Shown piece after piece: positions 36,231 to 46,021 of a stretch of 64,000 nt of DNA. Location: the NCBI GenBank assembly GCA_029168955.1, contig JAPDOI010001316.1:1-64000 (forward strand). The letters run 5' to 3'. This DNA comes from Aplectana chamaeleonis. Its lineage: Eukaryota > Nematoda > Chromadorea > Rhabditida > Cosmocercidae. Below the pieces are notes generated by a model that had not been told where the DNA came from, searched no databases, and saw only the letters and a program-made list of their open reading frames with translations. The first letter of the stretch is position 1; each line of letters starts with the position of its first letter. Both the position numbers and the translations under genes were made by a program.

Positions 36231-36745
36231 GAAGGCAGTGTTCACGATGGAAACCATTTTTGAGTTTTCTTTGGAAATCGAAAGGTGCGGGGATCATGGC
36301 AGCAGCAAAAGATGCGGGGATCATGGCAGCAGCAATGTCAGAAAAACGGCTAAAAAAGTGCCCAAACAGCCCTACACGGCCCCTTTGTGTGAAGCGCAAT
36401 TCCCGCCCACTCCCTTCAACGCCCATTGATCGAAACATACAACTGAACACTCTCTGAAGAGGAAACAATACATAAATTGGGTGAATTGTTCAATGCGTGC
36501 ATCATGGAGCATGGTTTGATCTCTTGGTATTCGTGTTTTTTGCTTAAGTTAGTTTTTCTGTTCTTTGCTTTGATCAATAGCTGTTGAAAGGGGTGGGCGG
36601 GGATTGCGCTTTACACACAAGTTCAGGGCTATTTGGAGCGGTTTCTTAGCCGTTTTTTCGACTTTGATACTGCCATAAGCCCCGCCCCTTTCAATTTTCG
36701 GTCAAAACTTGAAGACAGTTTTTATCATGAACACTGCCTTCGGAA
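36231..36745. repeat. Foldback repeat with ~200-bp arms
   Basis: The left arm (36,231-36,440) begins GAAGGCAGTGTTCACGATG. The right arm (about 36,545-36,745) is its diverged reverse complement, ending CATGAACACTGCCTTC. Shared internal words include GAAAAAACGGCTAA versus GAAAAACGGCTAA, AAGCGCAAT(C/T)CCCGCCCAC and ATTGATC. A unique spacer of about 100 bp separates the arms. The left arm also contains a 26-bp tandem duplication (GCGGGGATCATGGCAGCAGC) at 36,286-36,335. I find no certain target duplication, so this could be a foldback transposon or two inverted copies of one repeat. Confidence 0.8.
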
Positions 36746-36879
36746 TAGGATTGGTTTGCAAATATTTCGAGAGAAAGATGATAATCAATGAAATGTTTTC
36801 TCATGTTACAGTTGAAAAAACTTTTCTTTCTTGAAGATTTCTGCCAGATTTTCGATACTTTTTGGGTTATACCAACCTG
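36746..36879. other. Unassigned spacer
   Basis: AT-rich sequence between the foldback repeat and the ATCCGA tract; nothing recognisable. Confidence 0.4.
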
Positions 36880-37140
36880 TATCCGACCGGATATCCGACT
36901 CGGATATTTCGATTCCGACTCACCGAAAAGAGGTCAAAATCCGATTGATCCAAATTCCGAATCACCGAAAAAACGTAATTTTCTGATTGATCCGAGATCC
37001 GACTATCCGTTTAGCGTACTTATTCGAATGATTCGGATTATCCGATGTTGTTATTTCGAATCTATCCGCTTGAGTAGAATATCCGCGACCTTCGATTTTT
37101 GAGTTATCCGAAATCCAAGTATCCGAAATTTTTTGATTCG
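36880..37140. repeat. ATCCGA-type simple-sequence tract
   Basis: Degenerate repeats of ATCCGA and TATCCGACTCGGATA words include one clear copy of the CACCGAAAAAACGT unit found at 34.2-34.4 kb, in the same orientation. It directly abuts the empty-site repeat, as the similar tract near 34.2 kb lies beside the filled copy. Confidence 0.75.
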
Positions 37141-37149
37141 GACCCAATG

Positions 37150-37330
37150 TACAGTTTTTAGTGCTCCGCCAAATCAGTAGTACATCATTTCAACAAATTT
37201 TCAACGTTTCTTCGGTGGTAAATCCCATTCCAACTCTGATGTAATAAGTACTTCACATTATTTAACGAGCTCCTCACAAATACCACTATGCTATATCATA
37301 ACCCTTTTATAGCGAAGCAAAACTGTTGAG
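37150..37330 (-). repeat. Uninterrupted (empty-site) copy of the retrotransposon I target
   Basis: Read on the minus strand, this segment matches 30,284-30,376 followed directly by 33,840-33,912, with no intervening element. The join falls in ACATCAGAGTTGG, the counterpart of the ACATTAGATTTGG target duplication. It is therefore a paralogous empty site and fixes both ends of retrotransposon I. Confidence 0.87.
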
Positions 37331-38189
37331 AATAACTCCTATGTTCAAAGACGATCCGATCGTAGCATTTTTGAGAATCTTCAAAAGTAGTGCTTGGCTA
37401 GCGAAATTTCCTCATTGTGAAGCTTCGCACCAAATTACATTGCATTTTCCAAATATGGGCAAACGAGCCTCAGATTCGTGATCAGCACCTTAAACAACAC
37501 CTAAAAAAAAGTTTAACCTCTATCCGAGTTTTTTTGAACGCCCTAAAGATTTCCATTTGTGTACCCCTTTTCTCTTCGCAAAGCTATGATATTGCCCACT
37601 TTTGGGGATCTCTTGTAAATCTCTGAGGCATTTAGAGGATTCGGAAAACAGACTGTCAATGTGTTCATTCAATCTCATCTCATTAATGAAGCCTCTAGGT
37701 GTGTCCGCATCAGGTTAGGGGCTGTTTGGAATCATCACTCACTATCAGTTACGAATTACGATTCACGAATCACGAGGAGATTGAAAAAAATACGATTAGC
37801 GATTTACGGAATTCAAGAATTTATTTACGCACAACCGTGCCACCAACAATTGTTATAAAAATCTGCTTGGTGTGATTCTGAGTAGAACTTAGAAGATTTG
37901 GCGTGAAAGAAAACGTCGTTATTGCTTGCCTGCGCCTACTCCTTCATTCAAACGCATCGAACACGACGAAAACCAAAATCAAGCTTTTGCGTTCAGTGGA
38001 ACTAGTTGGTCATAACAATGTTACTCAGAAAGTTTGGAGTTTGAGAATCGCCTCTAAATAAAGATTTGCTTACCTTAAAATGGCTTCGTTTGTTTGGGGG
38101 GTCGGCCTTGGGGTCCATCCGTTGTTACAAAGAACAAAACTCCGTGGTTGCTGCCGGCGAGCGTGCCTTGACGCGTCGTAGGGCGCAAT
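37331..38189. other. Unassigned sequence upstream of retrotransposon II
   Basis: AT-rich sequence without a supportable gene. It includes a run of ACGAATCACG-type words near 37,755-37,775 and an AATAAA at 38,055. A 108-codon minus-strand frame (38,070-38,396) overlaps the retrotransposon 5' end and has no domain I recognise. Part of 38,080-38,190 may belong to the 5' UTR of the following element. Confidence 0.45.
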
Positions 38190-38262
38190 GTACACGCCAG
38201 TTGATTTCACATTCGGCATCGATCGGAAGCAGCTGACAGCAATGGATGCAGCAGGTTGGTAA

Positions 38263-39140
38263 CTCGTTTTAATTTTGTTCAAGTGGTTGTTCCAGGTGGA
38301 AAATCGAAAGCTTCCAACGCTGCGCCTAGGAACGAATCGTAGAACTGCTCCTTGCGTTCTCCGCGCAACTATTTTGTCATCATCCTTTGACCGCATTGTT
38401 TTGCAAATTCACAATATTCAGCAATCTCGAAGCTCTATTCTTTCTCGGTTAGCTGACTTAGAGTCCAAAAAGAATTCGTCCAGTGGGTCTCCGTCCTTGC
38501 AGAAAATTCTGTTGTATTCCACTATGGTGAGGGTTAAGGCGGACAGCCAAAAGATCGATGAAAAGTCGCGCATGATCACTTGGGGGGCATTGATGAGCAG
38601 GCAAGCGAGGAGTCAACCCGTCGATTTGATCGCGAGGTCCTCAAGGAGGCCGTTTTAACCTCTGGAAATAAGGAACTCGCACGTGAGTTTGAGCATGGGC
38701 ACATCACGTGCCATCGCTACCCTGTTGGGAAACCGCGTAAAGTCGGAACTTGTGGGCGGATAATTAAGGTTAGTTTGCCTAACCAATGCCTGAGGGACTC
38801 GCTCCTCGCCCATTTGCGAAGTGGGAGGCAAAGCCTTACTCAGCGCTTTGTTCACTCGTTCGCCCGAAGCGACTACACCCCCGAGAAATGGAGTCTGGAT
38901 CGGCAGCTGCGTAATGAAGCAGGAGACCAGAACGCTAGGGAAGGTAAACTGGCTTATATCGTGCATGATTTCGACATTGTCAAGCTTAGGTCTCCACGGG
39001 AACTACCTAGACGCCCGGATGCTGGTAGAAATCTAGCAGGGCCCGGTGCGAATGAGTCGGTTGTTTTGGATGCTACACTTGACAGTGTCGACAGTTCGCA
39101 GGTTCATATTCAAACCTTGGGAGATTCATCTCAGCGCTAA
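38263..39140 (+). pseudogene. Retrotransposon II ORF1 remnant
   Basis: Two frames join at a G6 run (38,581-38,586). The upstream part includes a probable coiled-coil stretch (ILSRLADLESKK and neighbours). The downstream part contains GRIIKVSLPNQCLRDSLLAH, RFVHSFARSDYTPEKWSLD, NAREGKLAYIVHDFDIVKL and RSPRELPRRP. This pattern of basic, RRM-like nucleic-acid-binding sequence is usual for ORF1 proteins of CR1-like elements, which bind the element's RNA. TAA at 39,138-39,140 ends it, but the same frame continues directly into the endonuclease region. ORF1 and ORF2 may therefore originally have been one frame, or the stop may separate them naturally. Confidence 0.7.
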
Positions 39141-40430
39141 CTCAATGAAATTTCTACTCGCCTCCCACATGGCCCTGGTACTCCTCCGGTCCCCCTTTCC
39201 GTTAGTAGTTCCTTGAATACAGCATGTCCCCAGTTGTCTCCTCAATCGGATTTTTTGAAGACAGTTCTTCTATTTACTGCACGTTCCATATGCAATAAGC
39301 TTCCCGATCTATTTTATTTGCTTTCCACCAACCCTCTTATGATTTTCATCACCGAAACGTGGTGCAAGCCAGATGTTATACACGATTCCACGCTGTGTCC
39401 TGACCCTAAGTATGAATTATACAGATGTGATAGAGAGAGCTCTACACCAGGTGGCGGGGTTTTAGCTTTAGTTCAAAGCAGTCTCTCTCACTATCTATTT
39501 AGCTCAAGAAACTTCTCTCCCTACTGCCAGTGTTTAATTTTGCACATTTATACCACATCTATTTCTACCTACATAATTCTGCTCTACCGCAGCCCCACAT
39601 GTGAAGCCCTTCATTTCCACGATGCCTTAGCGTATATTTCGGAAAATATCAGCGAAAATTCCAACAGTATAGTCCTGGGAGATATGAACTTCCCAACAAT
39701 TAAATGGAGCGAGACGAGAGATACTAACAAGGTTTATGGATCCGCCCGCGAGTTCCTTCAGTTTTGTGAGGAATATTCACTTTCCCAACTTGCTACTATT
39801 CCTACAATTGGTGAAAACACGCTTGATTTGGTTTTAACTAACAATCAGGAAATTATTCAAGATGTGAGTGTTCTCGCGCCTTTCTCCACCTCAGACCACA
39901 CAACTGTTTCGTTCGAAATTCGCTTGGCAGTCAACAATCCCGTTTCCAACTCTTTCTATTTTGACTACTCCAATGGCAACTACTCTGCCATTTGCGAGCA
40001 ACTTTTGAGTATCAATTGGCGCGACATCATATCACATTGCAACTCCGCTGATGAGTGTTACCATATCTTTCTAAAGCATTGTAGAAGGCTGATCGAGGTG
40101 TTTATTCCAATCACGTCACGAACTCAAACTGGATTTCGCTATCCCTCATACATTCGAAAACTTGCGCAGAAGGCCTCGAGACTATACCATGCTCGTTCCA
40201 GCATTGGTATTCAGAAATATTTCCGTTTTTCTAGAAGACTGAAGCGTGAACTATAGGAGCTTAATCTGCGCAAAGAAGAGAAAGTCGTTTCTTCTCGTAA
40301 TTCAAAGGGGTTTTACAAATTCATCAACAGAAAACTAGAGCTGAAAAACAGTATTCTATATATCCTGAATACCAATGGTGGACCCTGCAAGACTGAGCTG
40401 GAGAAAGCGAGAGTTTTCGCAACATTTTTT
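39141..40430 (+). pseudogene. Retrotransposon II endonuclease and linker remnant
   Basis: The frame follows ORF1 directly. APE-type endonuclease motifs are TARSICNKLPDL (Thr in place of the usual Asn of NARS), FITETWCKP with the catalytic Glu, GGGVLAL, LYRSP, LGDMNFPTIKW with Asp and Asn, NTLDLVLTN, and FSTSDHTTVSF with the catalytic SDH pair (about 39,885-39,905). The enzyme nicks target DNA to prime reverse transcription. A TAG at 40,254-40,256 interrupts the linker; the same frame resumes with a basic region and GFYKFINRKLE, then is lost at a T-run near 40,427-40,433. Confidence 0.85.
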
Positions 40431-42032
40431 CAAGTCTGTTTACAAACATCATTCCTGCCACAATGACAAAAATTGCCCCGCGTTCACTTCCTCGAAAATC
40501 GACTTTTTAGACATCACCAGTGAAACAGTCTACACGACTTTGCTACGCCTTCCACCCAGGTACTCCACTTCACCAGGCAACATCCCGTATATTTTCTTGA
40601 AAAAGGCAGCTCTTGGGTTAACACCTGCGCTTACACTTGTTTTCAACTGGTGTCTTCTTCATGGTGAGGTTCCTTCATTATGGAAGGACAGTTTTGTGAA
40701 GCCGATATTCGAAAAAAAAGGGGATAAAACAGATGTAAAGAATTATAGACCAATCTGTCTGACTTCATGCACTAGCAAAGTTCTTGAACGCATTGTTTGT
40801 AAACAACTTTATGATTACCTTCGTGAAAACAGTCTAATTATAAGGTTGCAACACGGATTCCTAGCAAAAAAGTCCACCATTACGGCATTAATTACAACGA
40901 TTCCCCAGTGGCAGAAGACAGTGGACTCACGTGGATATATTACAACATGTTATTTAGATTATTCGAAAGCTTTTGACTCTATTCATCTTGGCCTCCTCGT
41001 TGCAAAATCATAGCTTATGGTATAGACGGTTGGCTGCTGAAATTCCTTCAGTCCTTTCTGAGCGGACGCACTCAGCAGGTTTTCATCAATGGGGTTTTTT
41101 CCGATACTTACCCAACTCCTAGTGGTGTCCCCCAAGACACCTGCCTAGGACCGTTAATGTTTCTGCTTTACATTAATGATTTGCCAAAATATATTCCGCA
41201 TGGAGTTGAGTGTCCTATCTATGCCGACGACTCCAAATTATTTTCTTTCAATAATTCCCACATACTTCAGCAGGCTTTAGATGCTGTGCTTGATTGGTCC
41301 GACAAATGGTTACTCAACATCTCCTATGATAAAACCGTTGTAATGTGCATTGGTAGTAGTCATCCACGTGGGTCCTCATTCATGCTGGGTAACCGCGAAC
41401 TTCGTATTGTCGACTCGGTGCGTGATCTCGGGATTGTTTACTCCGACTCTCTTTCTTTCAAAGGCTATATTGAGAAAATAGTGGCATCCGCTTACACAAA
41501 GTCTAACTTTACACTTAGGGCTTTTCAAACTCGGAACGCGGCCACACTTTTCAAACTTTTCACCACCTTTGTAAGGCCACTGCTCGAATATTGTACTCCA
41601 ATTCGGTCCCCTTCAAAACAAGTGTATATTCAGAAAGTTGAAAGGGTTCAAAAGAGGTTCACAAAAAGGGTATTTGCAAGAAACGGGTTGTATGAAGTCA
41701 GTTACCAAGAGCGCCTGTCCCAATTAGGTGCTACCTCTCTGCAATTTATAAGAGTGATTTATGATGAGAACCTTTTGTTCAAAATTGTAATGAACTACCT
41801 TGACATTGACAGAGACGATGTTTTTGCTTTTTCTGCATTCAACCGGAAAACTAGAGGTCACTCATTTCGTATTTTTACAGGTTCCGTATACTCCAATCTG
41901 TTTCTAGAGTCGTTTTTGGTCCGAGCTTCCAGCACTTGGAATCAGTTGCCATTATCTATGATACTGTCGTCGACGCCAGGAAGTTTTAGCGGCAAACTAG
42001 AAGAAAATCCAAGACAGAAAGGATTGTTCTAG
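40431..42032 (+). pseudogene. Retrotransposon II reverse transcriptase remnant
   Basis: The first part (to about 41,003) includes SPGNIPYIFLKKA, LWKDSFVKPIFEKKGD, NYRPICLTSCTSKVLERIV, LQHGFLAKKST and CYLDYSKAFDSIHLGLL with the first catalytic Asp. A frameshift near 41,003 moves the reading to a frame continuing IAYGIDGWLLKFLQSFLSGR, then GVPQDTCLGPLMFLLYIND (Asp where relatives have Gly), IYADDSKLF with the catalytic DD pair (about 41,222-41,233), DLGIVYSDSLSF and a thumb-like region. It stops at TAG 42,030-42,032. The domain is complete in content but broken, and the altered GVPQG motif suggests it would be inactive even if read through. Confidence 0.9.
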
Positions 42033-42597
42033 CCACCGTTCCCGTTTCAGTCTATTCATAATCATTCTCATCATCCACTTCTCTTGCAATCACTCTCCCT
42101 CGATATATTTCACCGGAAGCCTATTCACTTCACCTCGTTTCGTTCTCTTTTTTTTTGTTTGTTTTTATGAGCTCTTATGGTTTTTGCATGTCCATTTGTT
42201 TGCGAAAACATTGAAGCCCCGATATGACCTAAATAACGGAAAATTTGAGCTGAAGTGTAACTCTGAAAGTTTTGATCTAGGGCTACAATACAGGCGGACT
42301 CTCTCACTGCCGCTTGTCTTTTGTTTGTCTCCTTGCTGGGCTACCGCCTGGTAGGTAGTAGAACGCCAAAGCAGGTCAATAGGCTTGTGGAACTTGTGAA
42401 ACACATTTGTCCAACATGTGGAGCCGCATACGTTAACATTACCATCTCAGACAAGACTTCTGTGCGCAGCGCAATGTTCCCGTATCAAATGGGCGTCAAT
42501 CACTATTCATCCGATTGATTTCTATGAGGCCAATCACACTTCATTTGTTGTTCACCTTGGTTTCCGAAACTGTAATTGGCCACAATAAATAAATAAA
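42033..42597 (+). other. 3' untranslated region of retrotransposon II
   Basis: Non-coding sequence between the RT stop and the AATA tail. It contains a T-rich run (42,147-42,166) and GCTGGGCTACCGCCTGGTAG near 42,337. No other feature is visible. Confidence 0.6.
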
Positions 42598-43626
42598 CTA
42601 TCCCAAGTTGATATCGGCGCGAACATCGAATTTGTTTTAACTACCTTCAAATGAATTTTTCTTGAAACGTTGACGTTTTTAGGAGGCCTTTTACAACCTT
42701 AAGCCACTATAGGGATATAGCATTACGGAAACGCCGAAAACCCATATATGGTCTCCATCGTGTACGACGCCTTCGAGAGCTGTGCGGCACACACATCTTA
42801 GGAAAATGTTTAACTTTGTCTGTAAGTCGACTTCATAGGAATGTCAGATCGCGCCCAAAACATTTTCTCGTATGAAAACATGGAACAGGTACCGTTCTTG
42901 GTTTCAAATCCATTGATTCTGCATTTCTTCTCTGGTAATGCGTCCAGATCAACAGGGTTCCATGGAATCGAATTCAGACTTACATTCACTGGCAGTCTGC
43001 TGAGCCTTACTGGCGCGGGTGGAGAGGGACACATCTGAGCATAAAAAATCTCTCCAACTCATACTAAACGAGGGACCTGTTTCTCTTCCTCTTGCAGCGT
43101 GATCGTTTCACCTCACCTCATCTCTGATAGGAATGATTTCGAGTATGGCAGCGTAGTCGTCATGTTTGATTGCACCCACAGCTCGCTTTCTATGAGAGGT
43201 GCCCTTGGAGAAGATCACGATTGCGTTTCCACTAAATGTGCAAACATGAAGAATAACAGTATACACGATCTAGACATTTCATATGATAACCACATCAGCT
43301 AAGAGGTTTACATTTCGAACTACTCAGAACTTTTTGGATTACTTGAGTCCCAGCATTGACCAGTAAAATCAACTTGAATTCGATTAATTTAGCTTGAAAC
43401 CAGTTTATTTGAACTAAGGATCGACTTATGTTAAAGGCCGTCAATTATGAATTGATTTCAGAGTAATTGTAGCCCCACTTTGCGCTCAATCACGGTGAAA
43501 CAAGTTGCAATTCACTTTGCCGATTGATTAGGGATGCTATAACGGTAATAACAAGCCTCGATTGAGCCAAATTCAGCGTTACGGTATCAACAGCTAGATA
43601 TCAGAATAAGAGTTCAGAATCAATCT
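42598..43626. other. Unassigned sequence with possible extracellular-domain exon fragments
   Basis: Mostly non-coding. One open frame at 42,841-43,038 reads PLILHFFSGNASRSTGFHGI and FRLTFTG, which resembles the last strands of a CUB domain (SNPLxLxFxSG...GF...F). A second at 43,099-43,302, just after a pyrimidine-rich CTTCCTCTTGCAG, reads FEYGSVVVMFDC followed by further cysteines, loosely like a sushi module. I could not find a consistent splice join between them. They may be exons or relics of a CUB/sushi-type secreted protein gene, or chance. The rest, to 43,626, holds nothing recognisable. Confidence 0.22.
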
Positions 43627-43856
43627 TTAAAATCGGGACAGGGTCTCTCTACACAAGGAGGGAGGAACACGGACGAGATTCATTGCTGACGCGACGCGCG
43701 CGGCGGAACTTTTTATCCTACTACCCCATCACTGGAGCGCGCTTGCCACAAGCTCACGAGATTTCACGAGCTTTCATGTTTCTATTCATTCTAACATGCC
43801 TTTTCATTATGTTCCTGAGTTGTTCCTCTGATCATCTTATCCTGGACACTCATTTC

Positions 43857-44140
43857 AAGGATTATAATTTGCCACCGGCACAAAATTCTCACGGAAGGGA
43901 AGTAATTTTTCTTACCAGAGTTTCCATGAGTAGGTCCCAATATCGTGTTATCTCTATCACCGGTGAGGCTGTTTCCCTAATCCCTAGTGTGTTCAGTTTC
44001 AGCCGCTCATCTCCGGAGAAAGATGGTGTGTGAATGAAAACACACAGCTCTCAATTTCTTTTATACACTATCAATTGGGTATCATCAATTTTGTTTACCG
44101 TGAGAATTTTGTGCCGGTGGCAATTTATAATCGTCTCTCG
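43857..44140. repeat. Inner foldback within the long-TIR element
   Basis: GCCACCGGCACAAAATTCTC at about 43,870-43,889 is repeated in reverse complement at about 44,104-44,123, with arms of ~40 bp including GATTATAA. The spacer is about 200 bp. It may be a separate insertion nested in the larger element. Confidence 0.75.
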
Positions 44141-44247
44141 TGCCGTTGTACCGCTTGAGGTATGACACCGCTAAGGCCCCGGTCATAGTTGGATGAGCCG
44201 ACGTCTTCAGCCCGGTCGATACACACAGAATGCATATGAAATGGGAT

Positions 44248-44775
44248 GCAAAAATCACTCGGTGTATCCCTCCAACCCCCCCCCCCCTCCCCAACACCCC
44301 CCAACACCCACATGGTCGTTACGTATGAACAACATGGTGAGGTGAAGCTGAGAAAATCACTCGGTGTATCCCTTAAACACCCCCCCCCCTCTCGCACTCC
44401 CCAACACCCACCCGGTCGATACGTACGTTTAAAATGATGAAGTGAGGTTGAGAAAATCACTCGGTGTATCCGACGCTGTCGATATCCATGCTATACGTGG
44501 ATGACGGCGGATGAGAAAATCACCGGGTGGGCGGACCGATGATGAAACATTGCGTATCACTAGAAAGCTATCCACACTGCTACCCCCGTTTTTTTCACTA
44601 TGCTCTCCTTCACTATTTCTCTGAACAGGTGCAATCCTGTTGGCCACGTAATCATCGTCATATCTAGTTGGATACACCGAGTGATTTTCTCAACCTCACC
44701 CCTTCATTTTAATCATACGTATCGACCGGGTGGGTGTTGGGGGGTGCTGGGGGGAGTCGGTGGATTACAGATGCA
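44248..44775. repeat. Nested ~100-bp direct and inverted repeats with poly-C tracts
   Basis: AAAATCACTCGGTGTATCC occurs in direct orientation at 44,251, 44,353 and 44,453, about 100 bp apart, and once inverted at 44,669-44,687. Each copy is associated with a C-rich run and CAACACCCACCCGGTCGATA-type sequence, giving a foldback whose centre lies near 44,560. No gene is present. Confidence 0.8.
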
Positions 44776-45363
44776 AATAGCACCACCTCTGACCAGGGCC
44801 TAAGGGGGGTCCACTCAGGAATCAGTTGGAGAATGAATGATACAGCCTCCAGAAATCGAAGTATTTCCATGGAGTTTCCACGAAAACAATGACTGATTAC
44901 GCTCTTAGGCATATGATATCAGCCAAAATTTTCATATTCATAGATGAATCATTTCATTTTCTTGAGTGCCCCCCCCCAAACCGTTTCAATCCCCGCTTGA
45001 TATTTATAGAAAATGTAATATGGGATTAAAGATCGAGCACCAGTTTAGATGTAGTGATGGGATCGTTGCCGCCGACAACCAGTTTGGCTATGGATTATGA
45101 AACATGAAGAAATAGTCATATGAGAATCAATAAACACATGAAATGTCATGAAATCTCGCGAGATTGTGGCAGGCGCGCTCCAGTGATGGGTTAATCAGAT
45201 AAAAAATTTCCACCGCGCGCGTCGCGTCAGCATGAAATCTTGTTCGTGCTCCTCCCTCCGTGTGTAGAGAGACCCTGTCCCTTAAAATCGGCCGGTTGCT
45301 TTATCAATTGATGGTGATCACGATTGATCACGTCGTAATGTGCCTATCAAAAGCACGACCGGA

Positions 45364-45398
45364 ATAAAAGACGCCTCATCTTTCTCGAGTCCTCAGTC
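45364..45398 (+). promoter_or_regulatory. Candidate TATA box plus initiator
   Basis: ATAAAAG at 45,364-45,370 lies 31 bp upstream of the A in TCAGTC (45,393-45,398), which fits the arthropod-type initiator consensus. The spacing is canonical for a TATA-Inr core promoter reading rightward. It could drive the small-RNA-like sequence that follows, or be the promoter relic of a mobile element. Confidence 0.35.
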
Positions 45399-45495
45399 GG
45401 CATTCTGATGCCGGCCCTGGAAGGTGAGTTGGGGTCACTCTGCGGAGGCCAGCTTATTTTTGACCGCTGGGGGATGGAGGGCATCCCCCGGCTGG
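45395..45495 (+). ncRNA. Candidate SL/snRNA-like small RNA
   Basis: In order: a short hairpin CGGCAT-TCTG-ATGCCG (45,398-45,413); a perfect splice donor AAG|GTGAGT with the junction at 45,423/45,424; an Sm-site-like ATTTTTGA (45,456-45,463); and an 11-bp hairpin with a 5-nt loop (45,466-45,492, GGGGGATG pairing with CATCCCCC). This order and the ~100-nt length match the general plan of spliced-leader RNAs. The implied leader would be about 29 nt, the Sm site is preceded by U instead of a purine, and the sequence does not match the SL1 leader I know. A first exon of an ordinary gene, with an acceptor such as CCTTCACAG at about 45,547, is an alternative. Confidence 0.2.
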
Positions 45496-46019
45496 AAGGG
45501 AGGGGGCGGTTTCGGCCGCGGTCTGCGGTGACGGTCGTCCTTCACAGCTGATGTTCTGAGTAATACATTCCATCCGATGATTTTTCGATCAGAACAAAAA
45601 CAGCTTCCTATCTTTAACTTCAGCTTCACTTCCCACAGAGAAAACCTTTCCCTATCAAGAATCATTGTATCATTCGTATGATATGAGTTTTGCGGCAAAA
45701 TCGCTCTCTAGGGCTTGCCGATTTTATTATATCCGAAAGTATCCGTTTATCCGATCCAAAATTTAAACGTGTGCCGTAATTCGAGATTACTCGTAGAAAA
45801 ACTTTCATTCAAACGGCCTAGGGTGATCTGCTGATATTTCAATCTTGATGAATCACAAAATGTCCTTTATGGATTCTAATAAGCCAAATAGGTGAGCGAA
45901 AATTGCGATTTTGATTTTATCCGAAATTTTCCGGATAGAATGTACAGTTTGTCGCAATGGTAAAAGGTTATGGTGCGGATGCGGAAAAACTAAAAAAAAG
46001 ACCGAAAAAAACCTAAAAC
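45496..46019. other. Unassigned sequence
   Basis: GC-rich at first (to about 45,545), then AT-rich with a few ATCCGAAAGTATCCG words near 45,730. No gene or terminal repeat is visible. Confidence 0.5.
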
Positions 46020-46021
46020 TA

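Larger units (their letters stand above)
38190..42597 (+). mobile_element. CR1-like non-LTR retrotransposon II, decayed
   Basis: The order is ORF1-like protein, APE-type endonuclease, reverse transcriptase, then a ~565-bp 3' untranslated region ending in CACAATAAATAAATAAA at 42,581-42,597. A short AATA-type microsatellite tail with no poly(A) is typical of CR1 elements, and the endonuclease and RT wording resembles those of nematode CR1-like families. The copy carries at least three frameshifts (near 38,579, 40,430 and 41,003) and two in-frame stops (39,138 and 40,254). The 5' boundary is uncertain and I could not identify a target-site duplication. Confidence 0.87.
43635..45281. mobile_element. 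Long-TIR DNA element with 8-bp target duplication, 1,647 bp
   Basis: The direct repeat TTAAAATC at 43,627-43,634 and 45,282-45,289 flanks terminal inverted repeats starting GGGACAGGGTCTCTC. The arms stay alignable for about 180 bp (43,635-43,820 and 45,095-45,281), sharing GCTGACGCGACGCGCGCGG and CCCATCACTGGAGCGCGC. An 8-bp duplication suggests the hAT superfamily or another 8-bp-TSD group. The interior has no transposase frame and instead contains nested foldbacks, so the element is non-autonomous. Confidence 0.85.

Noticed and set aside
43683..44033. 116-codon frame inside the long-TIR element
   Set aside because: It starts inside the terminal inverted repeat, runs through a foldback arm and has no transposase-like features.
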